Shown here piece after piece: positions 41,087-49,672 of a stretch of DNA of 64,000 bases. Below the pieces are notes generated by a model. That model was given only the letters and a program-made list of their open reading frames with translations. It was not told the origin of the DNA and did no database searches. Position numbers and translations under genes: made by a program. Positions within the stretch are counted from its first letter, which is position 1; each line of letters begins with the position of its first letter. Origin of the DNA: Streptomyces sp. HUAS CB01 (lineage in GTDB: Bacteria; Actinomycetota; Actinomycetes; Streptomycetales; Streptomycetaceae); NCBI RefSeq assembly GCF_030406905.1, contig NZ_CP129137.1, positions 7,595,501 to 7,659,500 on the forward strand, written 5' to 3'.

Positions 41087-42610
41087 CTAGAAGAAGCCAA
41101 GCTTCTGAGGGCTGTAGGAACAAAGAATGTTCTTCGTCTGCTGGTAGTGGTCCAGCATCATCTTGTGCGTCTCCCGGCCGATACCGGACTGCTTGTAGCC
41201 GCCGAAGGCCGCGTGCGCGGGGTAGGCGTGGTAGCAGTTCGTCCAGACCCGGCCGGCCTGGATCGCGCGCCCGGCGCGGTAGGCCTGGTTGACGTCCCGC
41301 GTCCAGACACCGGCACCGAGACCGTAGAGCGTGTCGTTCGCCGTCTTGATGGCGTCGTCGAAGTCGGCGAACGAGGTCACCGCGACGACCGGGCCGAAGA
41401 TCTCCTCCTGGAAGACCCGAATCCGGTTGTCGCCCTCGAAGATCGTCGGCTGGACGTAGTAGCCGCCCGCCAGCTCACCGTCGTACTCGATGCGCTGGCC
41501 GCCCGTGAGGATCTTCGCGCCTTCCTGTTGGCCGATGTCCAGGTACGACAGGATCTTCTGCAGCTGGTCGTTGGAGGCCTGTGCGCCGATCATCGTGTCC
41601 GTGTCGAGAGGGTGGCCCGGGACGATCGCCTCGGTGCGGGCGATGCCGGCCTCCAGGAACTCGCTGTAGTGGCCGCGCTGGATCAGTGCACGCGACGGAC
41701 AGGTGCACACCTCGCCCTGGTTGAGGGCGAACATGGTGAAGCCCTCCAGCGCCTTGTCCCTCAGCTCGTCGTCGGCCGACCAGATGTCGTCGAAGAAGAT
41801 GTTCGGCGACTTGCCGCCCAGCTCCAGCGTGACGGGCTTGATGTTCTCCGCCGCGTACTGCATGATCAGCCGGCCTGTCGTGGTCTCGCCGGTGAAGGCG
41901 ACCTTCGCCACCCGGGGGCTCGACGCGAGGGGCTTGCCCGCCTCGACGCCGAAGCCGTTGACGATGTTCACGACTCCCGGCGGCAGCAGATCGGCGACGA
42001 GCCCCATCCAGTAGTGGATGGACGCGGGCGTCTGCTCCGCGGGCTTGAGCACCACCGCGTTGCCCGCGGCCAGGGCGGGGGCGAGCTTCCAGACGGCCAT
42101 CAGGATGGGGAAGTTCCACGGGATGATCTGCGCGACGACCCCGAGGGGCTCGTGGAAGTGGTACGCGACCGTGTTGTCGTCGAGTTCGCTGAGCGAACCC
42201 TCCTGGGCGCGCAGCACACCGGCGAAGTACCGGAAGTGGTCGATGGCCAGCGGGATGTCGGCGGCCAGGGTCTCCCGGACCGGCTTGCCGTTCTCCCAGG
42301 TCTCCGCGACGGCGAGCTCCTCCAGATGGGTCTCCATCCGGTCGGCGATCCTCAGCAGGATGTTGGCCCGGGCGTCCGGCGCGGTGCGCCCCCAGCCGGG
42401 CGCCGCCGCGTGGGCCGCGTCCAGCGCGCGCTCGACGTCCTCGGCCGTGCCGCGGGCGACTTCGGTGAATGCCTTCCCGTTGACGGGGCTCGGGTTCTCG
42501 AAGTACTGGCCACGGGCGGGCGGTACGGACTCGCCGCCGATCCAGTGGTCGTAGCGGGACGCGTACGTGACGATCGCACCCTCGGTGCCGGGCGCGGCGT
42601 AACGGGTCAT
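41087..42610 (-). CDS. NAD-dependent aldehyde dehydrogenase, ExaC/AldA type
   Basis: A 507-residue enzyme with the ALDH signature [11 protein letters not shown] (catalytic Glu region) and [14 protein letters not shown] (catalytic Cys). [21 protein letters not shown] and [12 protein letters not shown] are the standard cofactor and oligomerisation blocks. It oxidises acetaldehyde or similar aldehydes with NAD. ATG 42610 lies after a GGGAGG-containing leader. Its C-terminal 16-residue tail [17 protein letters not shown] is repeated as remnants at 27493-27587 and 37496-37590. A GAF regulator of the kind found near exaC is at 45991. Confidence 0.95.
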   Translation of the reverse strand: MTRYAAPGTEGAIVTYASRYDHWIGGESVPPARGQYFENPSPVNGKAFTEVARGTAEDVERALDAAHAAAPGWGRTAPDARANILLRIADRMETHLEELAVAETWENGKPVRETLAADIPLAIDHFRYFAGVLRAQEGSLSELDDNTVAYHFHEPLGVVAQIIPWNFPILMAVWKLAPALAAGNAVVLKPAEQTPASIHYWMGLVADLLPPGVVNIVNGFGVEAGKPLASSPRVAKVAFTGETTTGRLIMQYAAENIKPVTLELGGKSPNIFFDDIWSADDELRDKALEGFTMFALNQGEVCTCPSRALIQRGHYSEFLEAGIARTEAIVPGHPLDTDTMIGAQASNDQLQKILSYLDIGQQEGAKILTGGQRIEYDGELAGGYYVQPTIFEGDNRIRVFQEEIFGPVVAVTSFADFDDAIKTANDTLYGLGAGVWTRDVNQAYRAGRAIQAGRVWTNCYHAYPAHAAFGGYKQSGIGRETHKMMLDHYQQTKNILCSYSPQKLGFF

Positions 42611-42814
42611 CTCGGAGGCCTCCCGGGTTCGCCGCCGTCCGCCGTCGGACGGCGTTTCGACGCCGAAGCTAGAGCGGCGGACGTTGCAACCCCGTTGCGC
42701 CCGCGCCCGCCCCGGTGCCCCGGGGAGTCGCGGAGGGCCGTGCTGGGGCCACCGCGGGCGATGCGCTTCCCCGCAGGTGGCCCGCTCCTGTCACCGGGCC
42801 CCGGTGGCGTCGGC

Positions 42815-44599
42815 TCAGTGGGCCTCGGTGGCGTCGGCCGCCTCGGCGGCGGGCTTCGCCTCCTGCTCGCCGGCGCCCGGGGCCTGCTCCTGCGGGGTGC
42901 AGACGACCTCGTCGCGCGGCGTGTAGTGCGTCGTGAAGTTCTCCCGGCCGACCTCGCGGCCGTTCTTGACGAAGTGGCGCCCGACAGCGACATCGAAGCC
43001 CTCGAGCGGCGTCTGGACCTCGCACTCCTGCCCGCTGCCCTTGCGGATGCCCGGCTCCTTGACGTTGGTGCGGGGGCCCTTGGTCGCCCGGACCTCGTCG
43101 TACTTCTTCGTGCCGAGGAACGTGATGGTGACCGAGGTGTCCGTGGACTCGGCCTTCACATAGAGCGCGTTGCCGGAGTCGTTGAGCCAGCGCAGGTCGA
43201 GCGTGCCCCAGGCCACCGTGGCCTCGCGGCCCTCCGGGTAGCGTTCGATGTAGAACGAGTGGGCCCCGTACTCCACCGGCTTGACGCCCGCGAAGAACAC
43301 GGCGTTGAACATCGTCGTCGCGACGGCGGAGACGCCCCCGCCCGGCGACTTCACGTACTGGCCGTCGTTGATCATGATGCCGTCGACGAAGCCGTTCTCC
43401 TTGGTGCGTTCACCGACCGTCCGGTTGAAGCTCCACTCCTTGCCCGGCAGGACGACGGAGCCGTCGATGCGCTCCACGGCGCGGGCGATGTTGGTGACCC
43501 GGTAGGGAGCGGTGGGGAAGTTGACGGTGAACGAGGAGACCTTCTCCTTGATGCCCAGGCGCCGTGCCGACTCGCCGGTGAACTCCGGCTGGACGGTCTT
43601 CGCCGGTATCTCCCCGGTGCGGGCCGCGCCTTCGCGGGTCAGCAGGGGAAGCACGGCGTTGCCGAAGGCCTGCTCCTCGATCTCGTGGCCGACCCGGGCC
43701 TCTTGGGTCACCACGACCCGGTCCCCTTCGAGCCCGAGGACCGCGTTCCGCGGTCCCTGCGCGGCCTCGCGCACCTGGCCGGCGACCTCGGGGTCGTTGA
43801 GCAGCCCCTGCGAGTCCAGGGCCGGGGCGAGCCGGCCGTCGGCAGCCGGCTTCATGGTCAGATGCCGGCCGAGGGCCGAGGGACCGACGGTCACGGACCG
43901 TCCGTCGAGGGTGAGCGTGACGGGACCGGACATCGCGGGCTGGGCGAAGTCGTTCATGGCCCGGTCGGTCTCGGCGCGGCCTATGTGCGGAGGCGTCCGC
44001 TTCACCGGCATCACGACGGGCGACCGGTCCGCGCGCAGGTAGCCCTCCCGGAGGGCGTCCGGGGCGCGGTCCCTCACCAGGGACGTACCGATGACCGGTG
44101 CGACGGCCGCCGCCTGGCCGTCCTCGAACGATATGGCGCCGTCGCGCACCTTCCGCTCCGCGGCCGACGCCATGCGGTCGACGGCGGCCCGGTTCTTCCG
44201 GTCGTCCACGCGTATCACGGGCTCGATGTCGCGGTTCTCCGCGGTGAAGAGCCTTCCGATGACGCTGACGGGGTCGAGCGAGTCGTTCACGGCACGGCCG
44301 GCGGTCGCCGACGTGTCGACGGACAGGCCGAGCGCGGCGGGCTCGGCCCTCTCGACCCGGTCCCCGATCCGGAGCGTGAGCGGAGCGGCGAAGGTGCCCG
44401 TGAGCTCCCGGTCCAGGGTCCGCTGTGCCTCCGGCCGGCTCATCCCGCCTATGTCGACTCCGCGCACCCGGGTGCCGTCGGGGACGTCCCCGGCCGCCAG
44501 CCCCGCCGCGTACAGACCGCCTGCGGCGAGGACGACCGCCCCGCCCGCGACGGGCAGAACGAACCGCCGGTTGCCCGCTGCGCGGGTTCCGCGTGCCAT
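42815..44599 (-). CDS. VanW family protein with two peptidoglycan-binding-like domains
   Basis: A 594-residue protein with a single N-terminal transmembrane segment (about 12-36, FVLPVAGGAVVLAAGGLYAAGLAA), making it membrane-anchored with an extracytoplasmic body. Repeated beta-alpha domains resembling PG_binding_4 follow (about 90-170 and 220-300), then the VanW domain (about 395-520) with NFPTAPYRVTNIARAVERIDGSVVLPGKEWSFNRTVGERTKENGF. VanW proteins occur in glycopeptide-resistance loci and in cell-wall proteins; a role at the cell wall is inferred. ATG 44599 follows GAGGGAG. It stands alone. Confidence 0.88.
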   Translation of the reverse strand: MARGTRAAGNRRFVLPVAGGAVVLAAGGLYAAGLAAGDVPDGTRVRGVDIGGMSRPEAQRTLDRELTGTFAAPLTLRIGDRVERAEPAALGLSVDTSATAGRAVNDSLDPVSVIGRLFTAENRDIEPVIRVDDRKNRAAVDRMASAAERKVRDGAISFEDGQAAAVAPVIGTSLVRDRAPDALREGYLRADRSPVVMPVKRTPPHIGRAETDRAMNDFAQPAMSGPVTLTLDGRSVTVGPSALGRHLTMKPAADGRLAPALDSQGLLNDPEVAGQVREAAQGPRNAVLGLEGDRVVVTQEARVGHEIEEQAFGNAVLPLLTREGAARTGEIPAKTVQPEFTGESARRLGIKEKVSSFTVNFPTAPYRVTNIARAVERIDGSVVLPGKEWSFNRTVGERTKENGFVDGIMINDGQYVKSPGGGVSAVATTMFNAVFFAGVKPVEYGAHSFYIERYPEGREATVAWGTLDLRWLNDSGNALYVKAESTDTSVTITFLGTKKYDEVRATKGPRTNVKEPGIRKGSGQECEVQTPLEGFDVAVGRHFVKNGREVGRENFTTHYTPRDEVVCTPQEQAPGAGEQEAKPAAEAADATEAH

Positions 44600-44781
44600 G
44601 AGACTCCCTCGGCGTCGGTCGGCCGCAACGACGCCCCCGGCGGGCCGCCGGTGCAGCCCGGTGAACGTGGTCGGACTTACCACCATCCACTGAAACAGGC
44701 TGAAAGTGACCTTAATGTGACAGTTTTCACGAACTGCGCTCCGCATGGTCCGGCCCTCGGGCGAGGGCCGGAAACCGCAGG

Positions 44782-45378
44782 TCAGGCCACGGGTACGACA
44801 GGGCCGGTGACGACGGAGGCCTCGCCGCCCCGGACGGTGTCGCGAACCGCGGCGCTCGCCTCGTGCGGGACCCCGAGCGGGACGGCACTCACCTCGGTGA
44901 GGCGGTTGTGCTGGTCCTCGGTGAGGCCACCTCGAGGGCGCCGAGGTAGTCCTCCAGCTGCGCCGTGTTCCGGGGCCCGATGATCGGGACGTACGACGTC
45001 GTGGCGCGGGCGGCCCGCTCCCTCAGCCGGGCGACCGAGACCTGTGCGGGGGAGGCGCCCGTCTCCTCCGCGACCGCGAGGACCGTGTCGACGACCGCCG
45101 TCTTCTGGTCGCTGGACTCGGTGTGGACGAGCGTCCTGAGGTCGCTGAGACGGCCGTCGGTGCCCCGCCGGTACTTGCCGGTGAGCAGTCCGCCGCCCAG
45201 GGGCGGCCACAGGGCGGCACCCAGGCCCAGTGCCTCGGCCATCGGCAGCAGTTCTCGGTCGGTGGTGCGCTCGACCAGGCTGTACTCGACCTGGATGCCG
45301 GCGACCGGGGCCCAGTTCCTCAGGTCCGCGAGCGTCGCGGCGCGGGAGACGCGCCAGGCGTCGACGCGGCGCTCGTCG
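44782..45378 (-). pseudogene. Aldo/keto reductase, 5'-truncated and frameshifted
   Basis: The minus strand encodes DAWRVSRAATLADLRNWAPV, then GIQVEYSLVERTTDRELLPMAEALGLG and LGGGLLTGKYRRG, blocks from the second half of aldo/keto reductases, ending IIGPRNTAQLEDYLGALEV. After LEV, one missing base near 44930 shifts the frame; the expected C-terminus LTEDQHNRLTEVSAVPLG continues in the next frame. The first ~150 residues, with the catalytic Tyr and Asp, are absent. The gene is not functional. Confidence 0.75.
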
Positions 45379-45990
45379 AGCCGGCGCGCCGGGGAGCGGC
45401 AGCCCGACTGAGACCGGCGACCGCACGGGCGGACGCCCGCGCTGACCGTGGTCGCCGCCCCGCGGGCGTACGACGCCCCCGCGGCGCGGTCGGCGGGCGA
45501 GCCCGGCCGTCGCCGGCCAGAGGGACCCCTCGACCCCGGTCCGGTCGGGGGTCGGGGTTTCGGCCTTGTGCCGGTCGGGGGGATCGCCCGGCCCTCGGTG
45601 GGACCGCCTGGCCTCGGTCTGGGGCGGGGGTTCGGCCTTGTGGCGGTCGGTGGGGCGGCCGGTCACGGTCCGGTCGGGGTCGGGGCTTCGGCCTTGTGCC
45701 GGTCGGGGGATCTCCCGGCCCTCGGTGGGCGGCCGGGCGTCGGTCCGGTCGCCTGGGGCCGCGCTGATCGCCTGCGTGGCACGGGTCAGGCCCTGCGGCC
45801 ACGTCCGGGGCGGAGGACCCGCGTTCCCGGTGGGCACGGCGGCGTCCTGATCACGGTCACGTCGGGTCAGGTCGGCGCAGCATCCGGGCCCCGGCCACGT
45901 CCCGGTCGGCGGGACCGCCCGGTCGGCGTGAGGCGGCGAGCCGTGGTCGCATCCCGGACACGAGCTCCCGTCGCAGCGACCCCCGAGCCG
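45379..45990. other. Repetitive interval
   Basis: About 610 bp of G-rich, low-complexity sequence containing three imperfect copies of TTCGGCCTTGTGSCGGTCGG (see repeat entry). It has long open frames of repeated peptide character (DRHKAE.P) but no supportable gene. Confidence 0.5.
45538..45710. repeat. Imperfect tandem repeats, TTCGGCCTTGTGSCGGTCGG core
   Basis: Core copies at 45559-45578, 45631-45650 and 45687-45706, spaced 72 and 56 bp, each embedded in related G-rich sequence (GGTCCGGTCGGGG... and CCCTCGGTGGG...). The first and third cores are nearly identical over longer flanks. Confidence 0.75.
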
Positions 45991-47274
45991 TCACCCCGGG
46001 TCCCCGAGGTGCGCCCGCGCCCCGTCCCCGTACTCCCGGTCGAGGGCGCGGGCCCGTGCCTGCGCCGCGGGGCGCCGGTCCTCGGGGAGGGCGGCGGCCA
46101 GCGCCCGCCAGACGGCGAGGTCGTCCTCGCCCCACGGGCTGTACGCCCAGTCCGCCAGCAGCCCCGGGTCGCCGCGCGCGATCAGGGCGGTGCGCAGCTG
46201 GTCCCGCAGCCGTTCGCGCAGGCGCGCCACCCCGGGCGCCCGGGAGCCGGGCAGGAGCGGCCCGGTGTACTCCCCCAGCGCCGCCGCGACCGCCCCCGAG
46301 GCGAGCCGTCTTCCCACCGTGCCGAAGTCCGCGTCGACCGGAACGGCCACCCGGTACGGACGCGACCGCAGCAGCCCGGGGCCCAGCAGCGCACGCAGCC
46401 GGGACAGCTCGGCCCGCAGCGTGACCGGGGTGACGTGCTCGTCCTCGTACAGCTCCAGCAGCAGTTCGTCGCCGCTCAGGCCCTCGGGACGGTGGGCGAG
46501 GATCACCACGATCTCGCTGTGCCGACGGCTCAGACGGATCTTGCGGCCCGCCACGACCAGCAGCGCCTCGTCCCGTCCCAGCGCGGTCAGCTGCGCCGTG
46601 TCGCCGAGGGGCCTCGGCGACAGCAGCGCCAGCTGCGACTCGGCGGCCCGTGCCACCGCCCCGACGAACGCCAGGCTGTGGGGGTGCGCCAGCCGGTTCC
46701 CGCCGGTGATGTCCACCGCGCCCAGGAGGCGGCCGCTGTGCGGGTCGTGGACCGGGGCCGCGGCGCACGTCCAGTCCTGCACCGGGCGCTGGAAGTGCTC
46801 CGCCGCGAACACCTGCACCGGCCGGTCGACCGTGAGCGCCGTGCCGGGCGCGTTCGTCCCCGCCACCGCCTCGGCCCAGCGCGCGCCCTCCACGAAGTTC
46901 ATCCGCCGGGCCCGCTCCCGCGCCCCGCGGTGGCCCTCCACCCACAGCAGCCGCGCGTGCGCGTCGCACACCGCGACCAGGTGCTCGCCGTCGACGGCGT
47001 AGGCACCCATGAGCTCCCGGATCACCGGCATCACGCGCGACAGCGGATGCCCGTCCCGGTACAGCGCCAGTTCGTCGTCGCCGAGTTCGACACTCGCCCG
47101 GCCCTCCGGGGCGACCCTCGCCCGCGCGGACCGCCGCCACGACTCGGCCACGACCGGCCGCACGTCCGCCTCCATCCGGCCCGCCGTCGTGAACTGCTCG
47201 TACGCCCGCCGCAGCACACCGACACGCCGCCCGGCGTCGCCCCCGGGCTCCAGAGCCACCCATGGGTCCGTCAA
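45991..47274 (-). CDS. GAF-domain transcriptional regulator with C-terminal HTH (AcoR-like, lacking AAA+)
   Basis: A protein of about 427 residues. An N-terminal region VVAESWRRSARARV resembles the DNA/ligand-recognition start of AcoR-like regulators. A GAF domain (about 90-230) includes VFAAEHFQRPVQDWTCAAAPVHDPHSGRLLGAVDITGG, and the C-terminal third contains a winged-helix-like region (GRKIRLSRRHSEIVVILAHRPEGLSGDELLLELYEDEHVTPVTLRAELSRLRALLG). The AAA+ and sigma54 parts of true AcoR are absent. The TTG at 47274 is chosen because GGGAGG lies seven bases upstream; the frame is open to 47349. Such proteins often regulate alcohol/aldehyde dehydrogenase genes. Confidence 0.75.
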   Translation of the reverse strand: MTDPWVALEPGGDAGRRVGVLRRAYEQFTTAGRMEADVRPVVAESWRRSARARVAPEGRASVELGDDELALYRDGHPLSRVMPVIRELMGAYAVDGEHLVAVCDAHARLLWVEGHRGARERARRMNFVEGARWAEAVAGTNAPGTALTVDRPVQVFAAEHFQRPVQDWTCAAAPVHDPHSGRLLGAVDITGGNRLAHPHSLAFVGAVARAAESQLALLSPRPLGDTAQLTALGRDEALLVVAGRKIRLSRRHSEIVVILAHRPEGLSGDELLLELYEDEHVTPVTLRAELSRLRALLGPGLLRSRPYRVAVPVDADFGTVGRRLASGAVAAALGEYTGPLLPGSRAPGVARLRERLRDQLRTALIARGDPGLLADWAYSPWGEDDLAVWRALAAALPEDRRPAAQARARALDREYGDGARAHLGDPG

Positions 47275-47902
47275 CTCGGCCTCCCGGTCCCCGGTCCGCG
47301 TCCGTGCCCATCGTCGTGCGGCCCGGCGCCCCCGACAAGGGTCACGCACCGACCACGATCCGTCACACGTCCCGGGCGATCCCCGCGTACGAGGCCGGAT
47401 CGAGCACCGCGCGGATCACCGAATGTGTGGCCCGCGGCAGGGCTCCCGCGGAGCCCGGACCCGACACCGCCGACGACGGCCGGGCGGCCCGCGCCAACGG
47501 CGCAGGCACCTTCCGCTCCAGCGACGGCAGGCGTCACGGCGCCGGCCGCGACAGCGCGCCGCCCCGCACGATCGCCCGAGGGTCGAGCAGGTTCACCGCA
47601 CCGGCCGGCGCGATCCCCGGCGCCGCACCCGCACCGCGCAGTGCCCGCAGTACGTCCCGGTCCCCGGCCGCCGCCCGTTCCGCCGGCAGGCGCACCGGCC
47701 GGCCGTCGTCACACGGGCCTCCGACGGTGACGTTTCGCCGTCCCGCCGGGGTGCTGTGCGTGTGGTGCGCCGCTGTGGCGGGTGTCGGGCTGCCTCCGCC
47801 GCGGACCTTCTCCGACCCGACGCGTCACCGGGCTCTCGGGCGTAACCGTGCGGTCGCGCTTGCCGGTTGCCGTCGGCGAGCCCGGTCGGATAGGAAGCTT
47901 GC
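47275..47902. other. Gene-free interval with a ROK remnant
   Basis: About 630 bp holding the ROK C-terminal fragment; no other gene is supported. Confidence 0.45.
47534..47713 (-). pseudogene. C-terminal fragment of a ROK family regulator/kinase
   Basis: The minus-strand frame ends VNLLDPRAIVRGGALSRPAP-stop, and upstream reads PAERAAAGDRDVLRALRGAGAAPGIAPAGA. This matches the closing block of ROK proteins (VNLLDPxxVVLGG). The N-terminal DNA-binding and sugar-binding parts are not found upstream. It is short, so the identification is provisional. Confidence 0.5.
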
Positions 47903-48457
47903 ATGCTAAAGGGCAGCAAGGTCGGGCTCAGGGCCCGGCACGAGGACGACATCCCGATCCTGCGGGCCGAGCTCTACGACGACGTGGTCAACGCCTCGCG
48001 GGCCGAAGGCCGGCCGTGGCGGCCGATCACACCGGGCTCGAACGATTCGCGGCTCGTGGTGGACGACGAGGAGCACGGCCACGTCCCGTTCTCCGTGGTG
48101 GAGTTGGGTGGCGGCACACTGGTCGGCACCGCGACGCTGTGGGGCATCGACAACCACAACCGGTCCGCGCACGTCGGCCTCGGACTGCTGCCGTCCGCCC
48201 GCGGGAAGGGGTACGGCACCGACGTGGTCGCGGTGCTGTGCCACTACGGTTTCGTCGTGCGCGGCATGCGGCGGCTGCAGATCGAGACGCTGTCGGACAA
48301 CGCCGCGATGCTGCGTTCGGCCGAGCGCAACGGCTTCGTCCGTGAGGGCGTGCTGCGCTCCTCGGCCTGGGTGATGGGCGAGTTCCTCGACGAGGTGCTG
48401 CTCGGACTCCTCGTGGAGGACTGGAAGCCGGACTCGCAGGATCAGCCCCGGATCTGA
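47903..48457 (+). CDS. GNAT family acetyltransferase (RimJ/RimL-like)
   Basis: A 184-residue protein starting at ATG 47903 with AGGAAG seven bases upstream. VGLRARHEDDIPILRAELYDD opens the domain; the acetyl-CoA loop is LLPSARGKGYGTDVVAVLCHYGF, and RRLQIETLSDNAAMLRSAERNGFVREG is the typical RimJ/RimL C-terminal half. Members acetylate N-termini of ribosomal proteins or small molecules. It is a single gene; no regulatory element is apparent. Confidence 0.88.
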   Translation: MLKGSKVGLRARHEDDIPILRAELYDDVVNASRAEGRPWRPITPGSNDSRLVVDDEEHGHVPFSVVELGGGTLVGTATLWGIDNHNRSAHVGLGLLPSARGKGYGTDVVAVLCHYGFVVRGMRRLQIETLSDNAAMLRSAERNGFVREGVLRSSAWVMGEFLDEVLLGLLVEDWKPDSQDQPRI

Positions 48458-48645
48458 CAACTCCCGCCTGGCTCGCGACTCCTGGCACGACCACGCGCCG
48501 CGTTGCCGGCCGTGGCCGGGAGCCGTCCCGCACGTGACCCCGCGGGGCTGGCCCGGCGGCCGGCGCGGCCCCGAGCCCACGGGGCGTGCACCGGGGGCCG
48601 GTCCGGTGGATCCTGCCGGACGGGCCCCGGGCTCCCGGGGCGAAC

Positions 48646-49194
48646 TCAGCGCTTGAGCGTAAAGCCGAAGTCGCCGGTGAGCCTGCCGCTCAGCCGGACC
48701 GCGGAGACGAGGTTCCCCTCCGTGATCAGCCTTTCGACCTCGGCCCGCGAAACGCCGAAGCCTTCGGCGATCAGCCGCACCGGCCGGACGGGGATCCGCG
48801 CCGCGAAGCGGACCGAGACGTCGATCACCTCACGGTCCAGGTGATCCGATCCGCCGGTGTCGAGGCGCCACGCGTCGTCCCAGTCGAGGGCGATGCGATT
48901 GCCGCGCCGCATGACCGCATCCTGGAGCAACTCGGCTGCCAGGCCGAGGTCGTTGTCATGCAGCCGGTCGAGCAGTTCCGGTCGTACGGAGCGCACGTTC
49001 CTCCGCTCCAGGACCGTGAGCTTCGTGGTTTCCCCGCACGCGGTGCAGAGCGCGAGGAGCCAGGCGTCGATCAGCTTGTGGTTGGCGTTGACGCGGAATT
49101 TGCCGTTCGCCCGGAAACGCCCGGACGTGCACCCGTGGCAACGGCGGAGGACGAGCGGCAGGCAGGTGGGTACGACGACCCAGGTGTTGAGCAC
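48646..49194 (-). CDS. DUF1062 zinc-binding protein
   Basis: A 182-residue protein in the GTG 49194 form (a longer form from 49230 is possible; neither has a good ribosome site). It opens VLNTWVVVPTCLPLVLRRCHGC and has a second CxxC in LALCTACGETTKL, so four cysteines likely bind zinc. The C-terminal third includes a helix-turn-helix-like stretch (LIAEGFGVSRAEVERLITEGNLVS). It matches the DUF1062 family; molecular role unknown, possibly DNA-associated. Confidence 0.8.
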   Translation of the reverse strand: MLNTWVVVPTCLPLVLRRCHGCTSGRFRANGKFRVNANHKLIDAWLLALCTACGETTKLTVLERRNVRSVRPELLDRLHDNDLGLAAELLQDAVMRRGNRIALDWDDAWRLDTGGSDHLDREVIDVSVRFAARIPVRPVRLIAEGFGVSRAEVERLITEGNLVSAVRLSGRLTGDFGFTLKR

Positions 49195-49672
49195 AGAAGG
49201 ACACCGTTTCCAGTGAGAAGTCCGCAGCAAGAAGCAGCGCGGCGCACATGTGCGACGCGCGACGAATCAGCGCTCGGGAGTCCTCACAGGGTGTACAACG
49301 GCACGTCCTTGTCCAGACGACTGGGCTCGGGCGCACGGTAACCGGGCACAGCGGCGCCGCTCCACTGGTTTTCGGGCGCCTCACCGCCGGGTTCCTCCGG
49401 CGGATCGGGGGGCGAGGCGGGAACCGGACTGCGGCGACGACGCCGTCGAAGCCCCGCCTCGGGCACCTCGTCGTCAGGGCCCCGGAAATGCCCTGGGCTC
49501 GCCGATCGTCCGCTCGACCTCGCTCCCACGCCGGTCGTCCTCTCGTCGACGCCGACGGGCCGACCGCCCCCGCCGCCCGGGCACGTGCGGTCGGCCCGCT
49601 GCGGTGGCTCCGCCAACGCCCGCCTCACCGGCACGACTTCGGCCATGCGGCCTCAGCGGGCCCGCTCGCCGT
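49195..49672. other. Gene-free interval
   Basis: About 480 bp between the DUF1062 gene and the SWIM protein gene on the minus strand. No supportable gene, repeat or terminator was found. Confidence 0.4.

Noticed and set aside
41060..44983. A 1307-residue plus-strand frame
   Set aside because: It is the complement of the aldehyde dehydrogenase and VanW genes.
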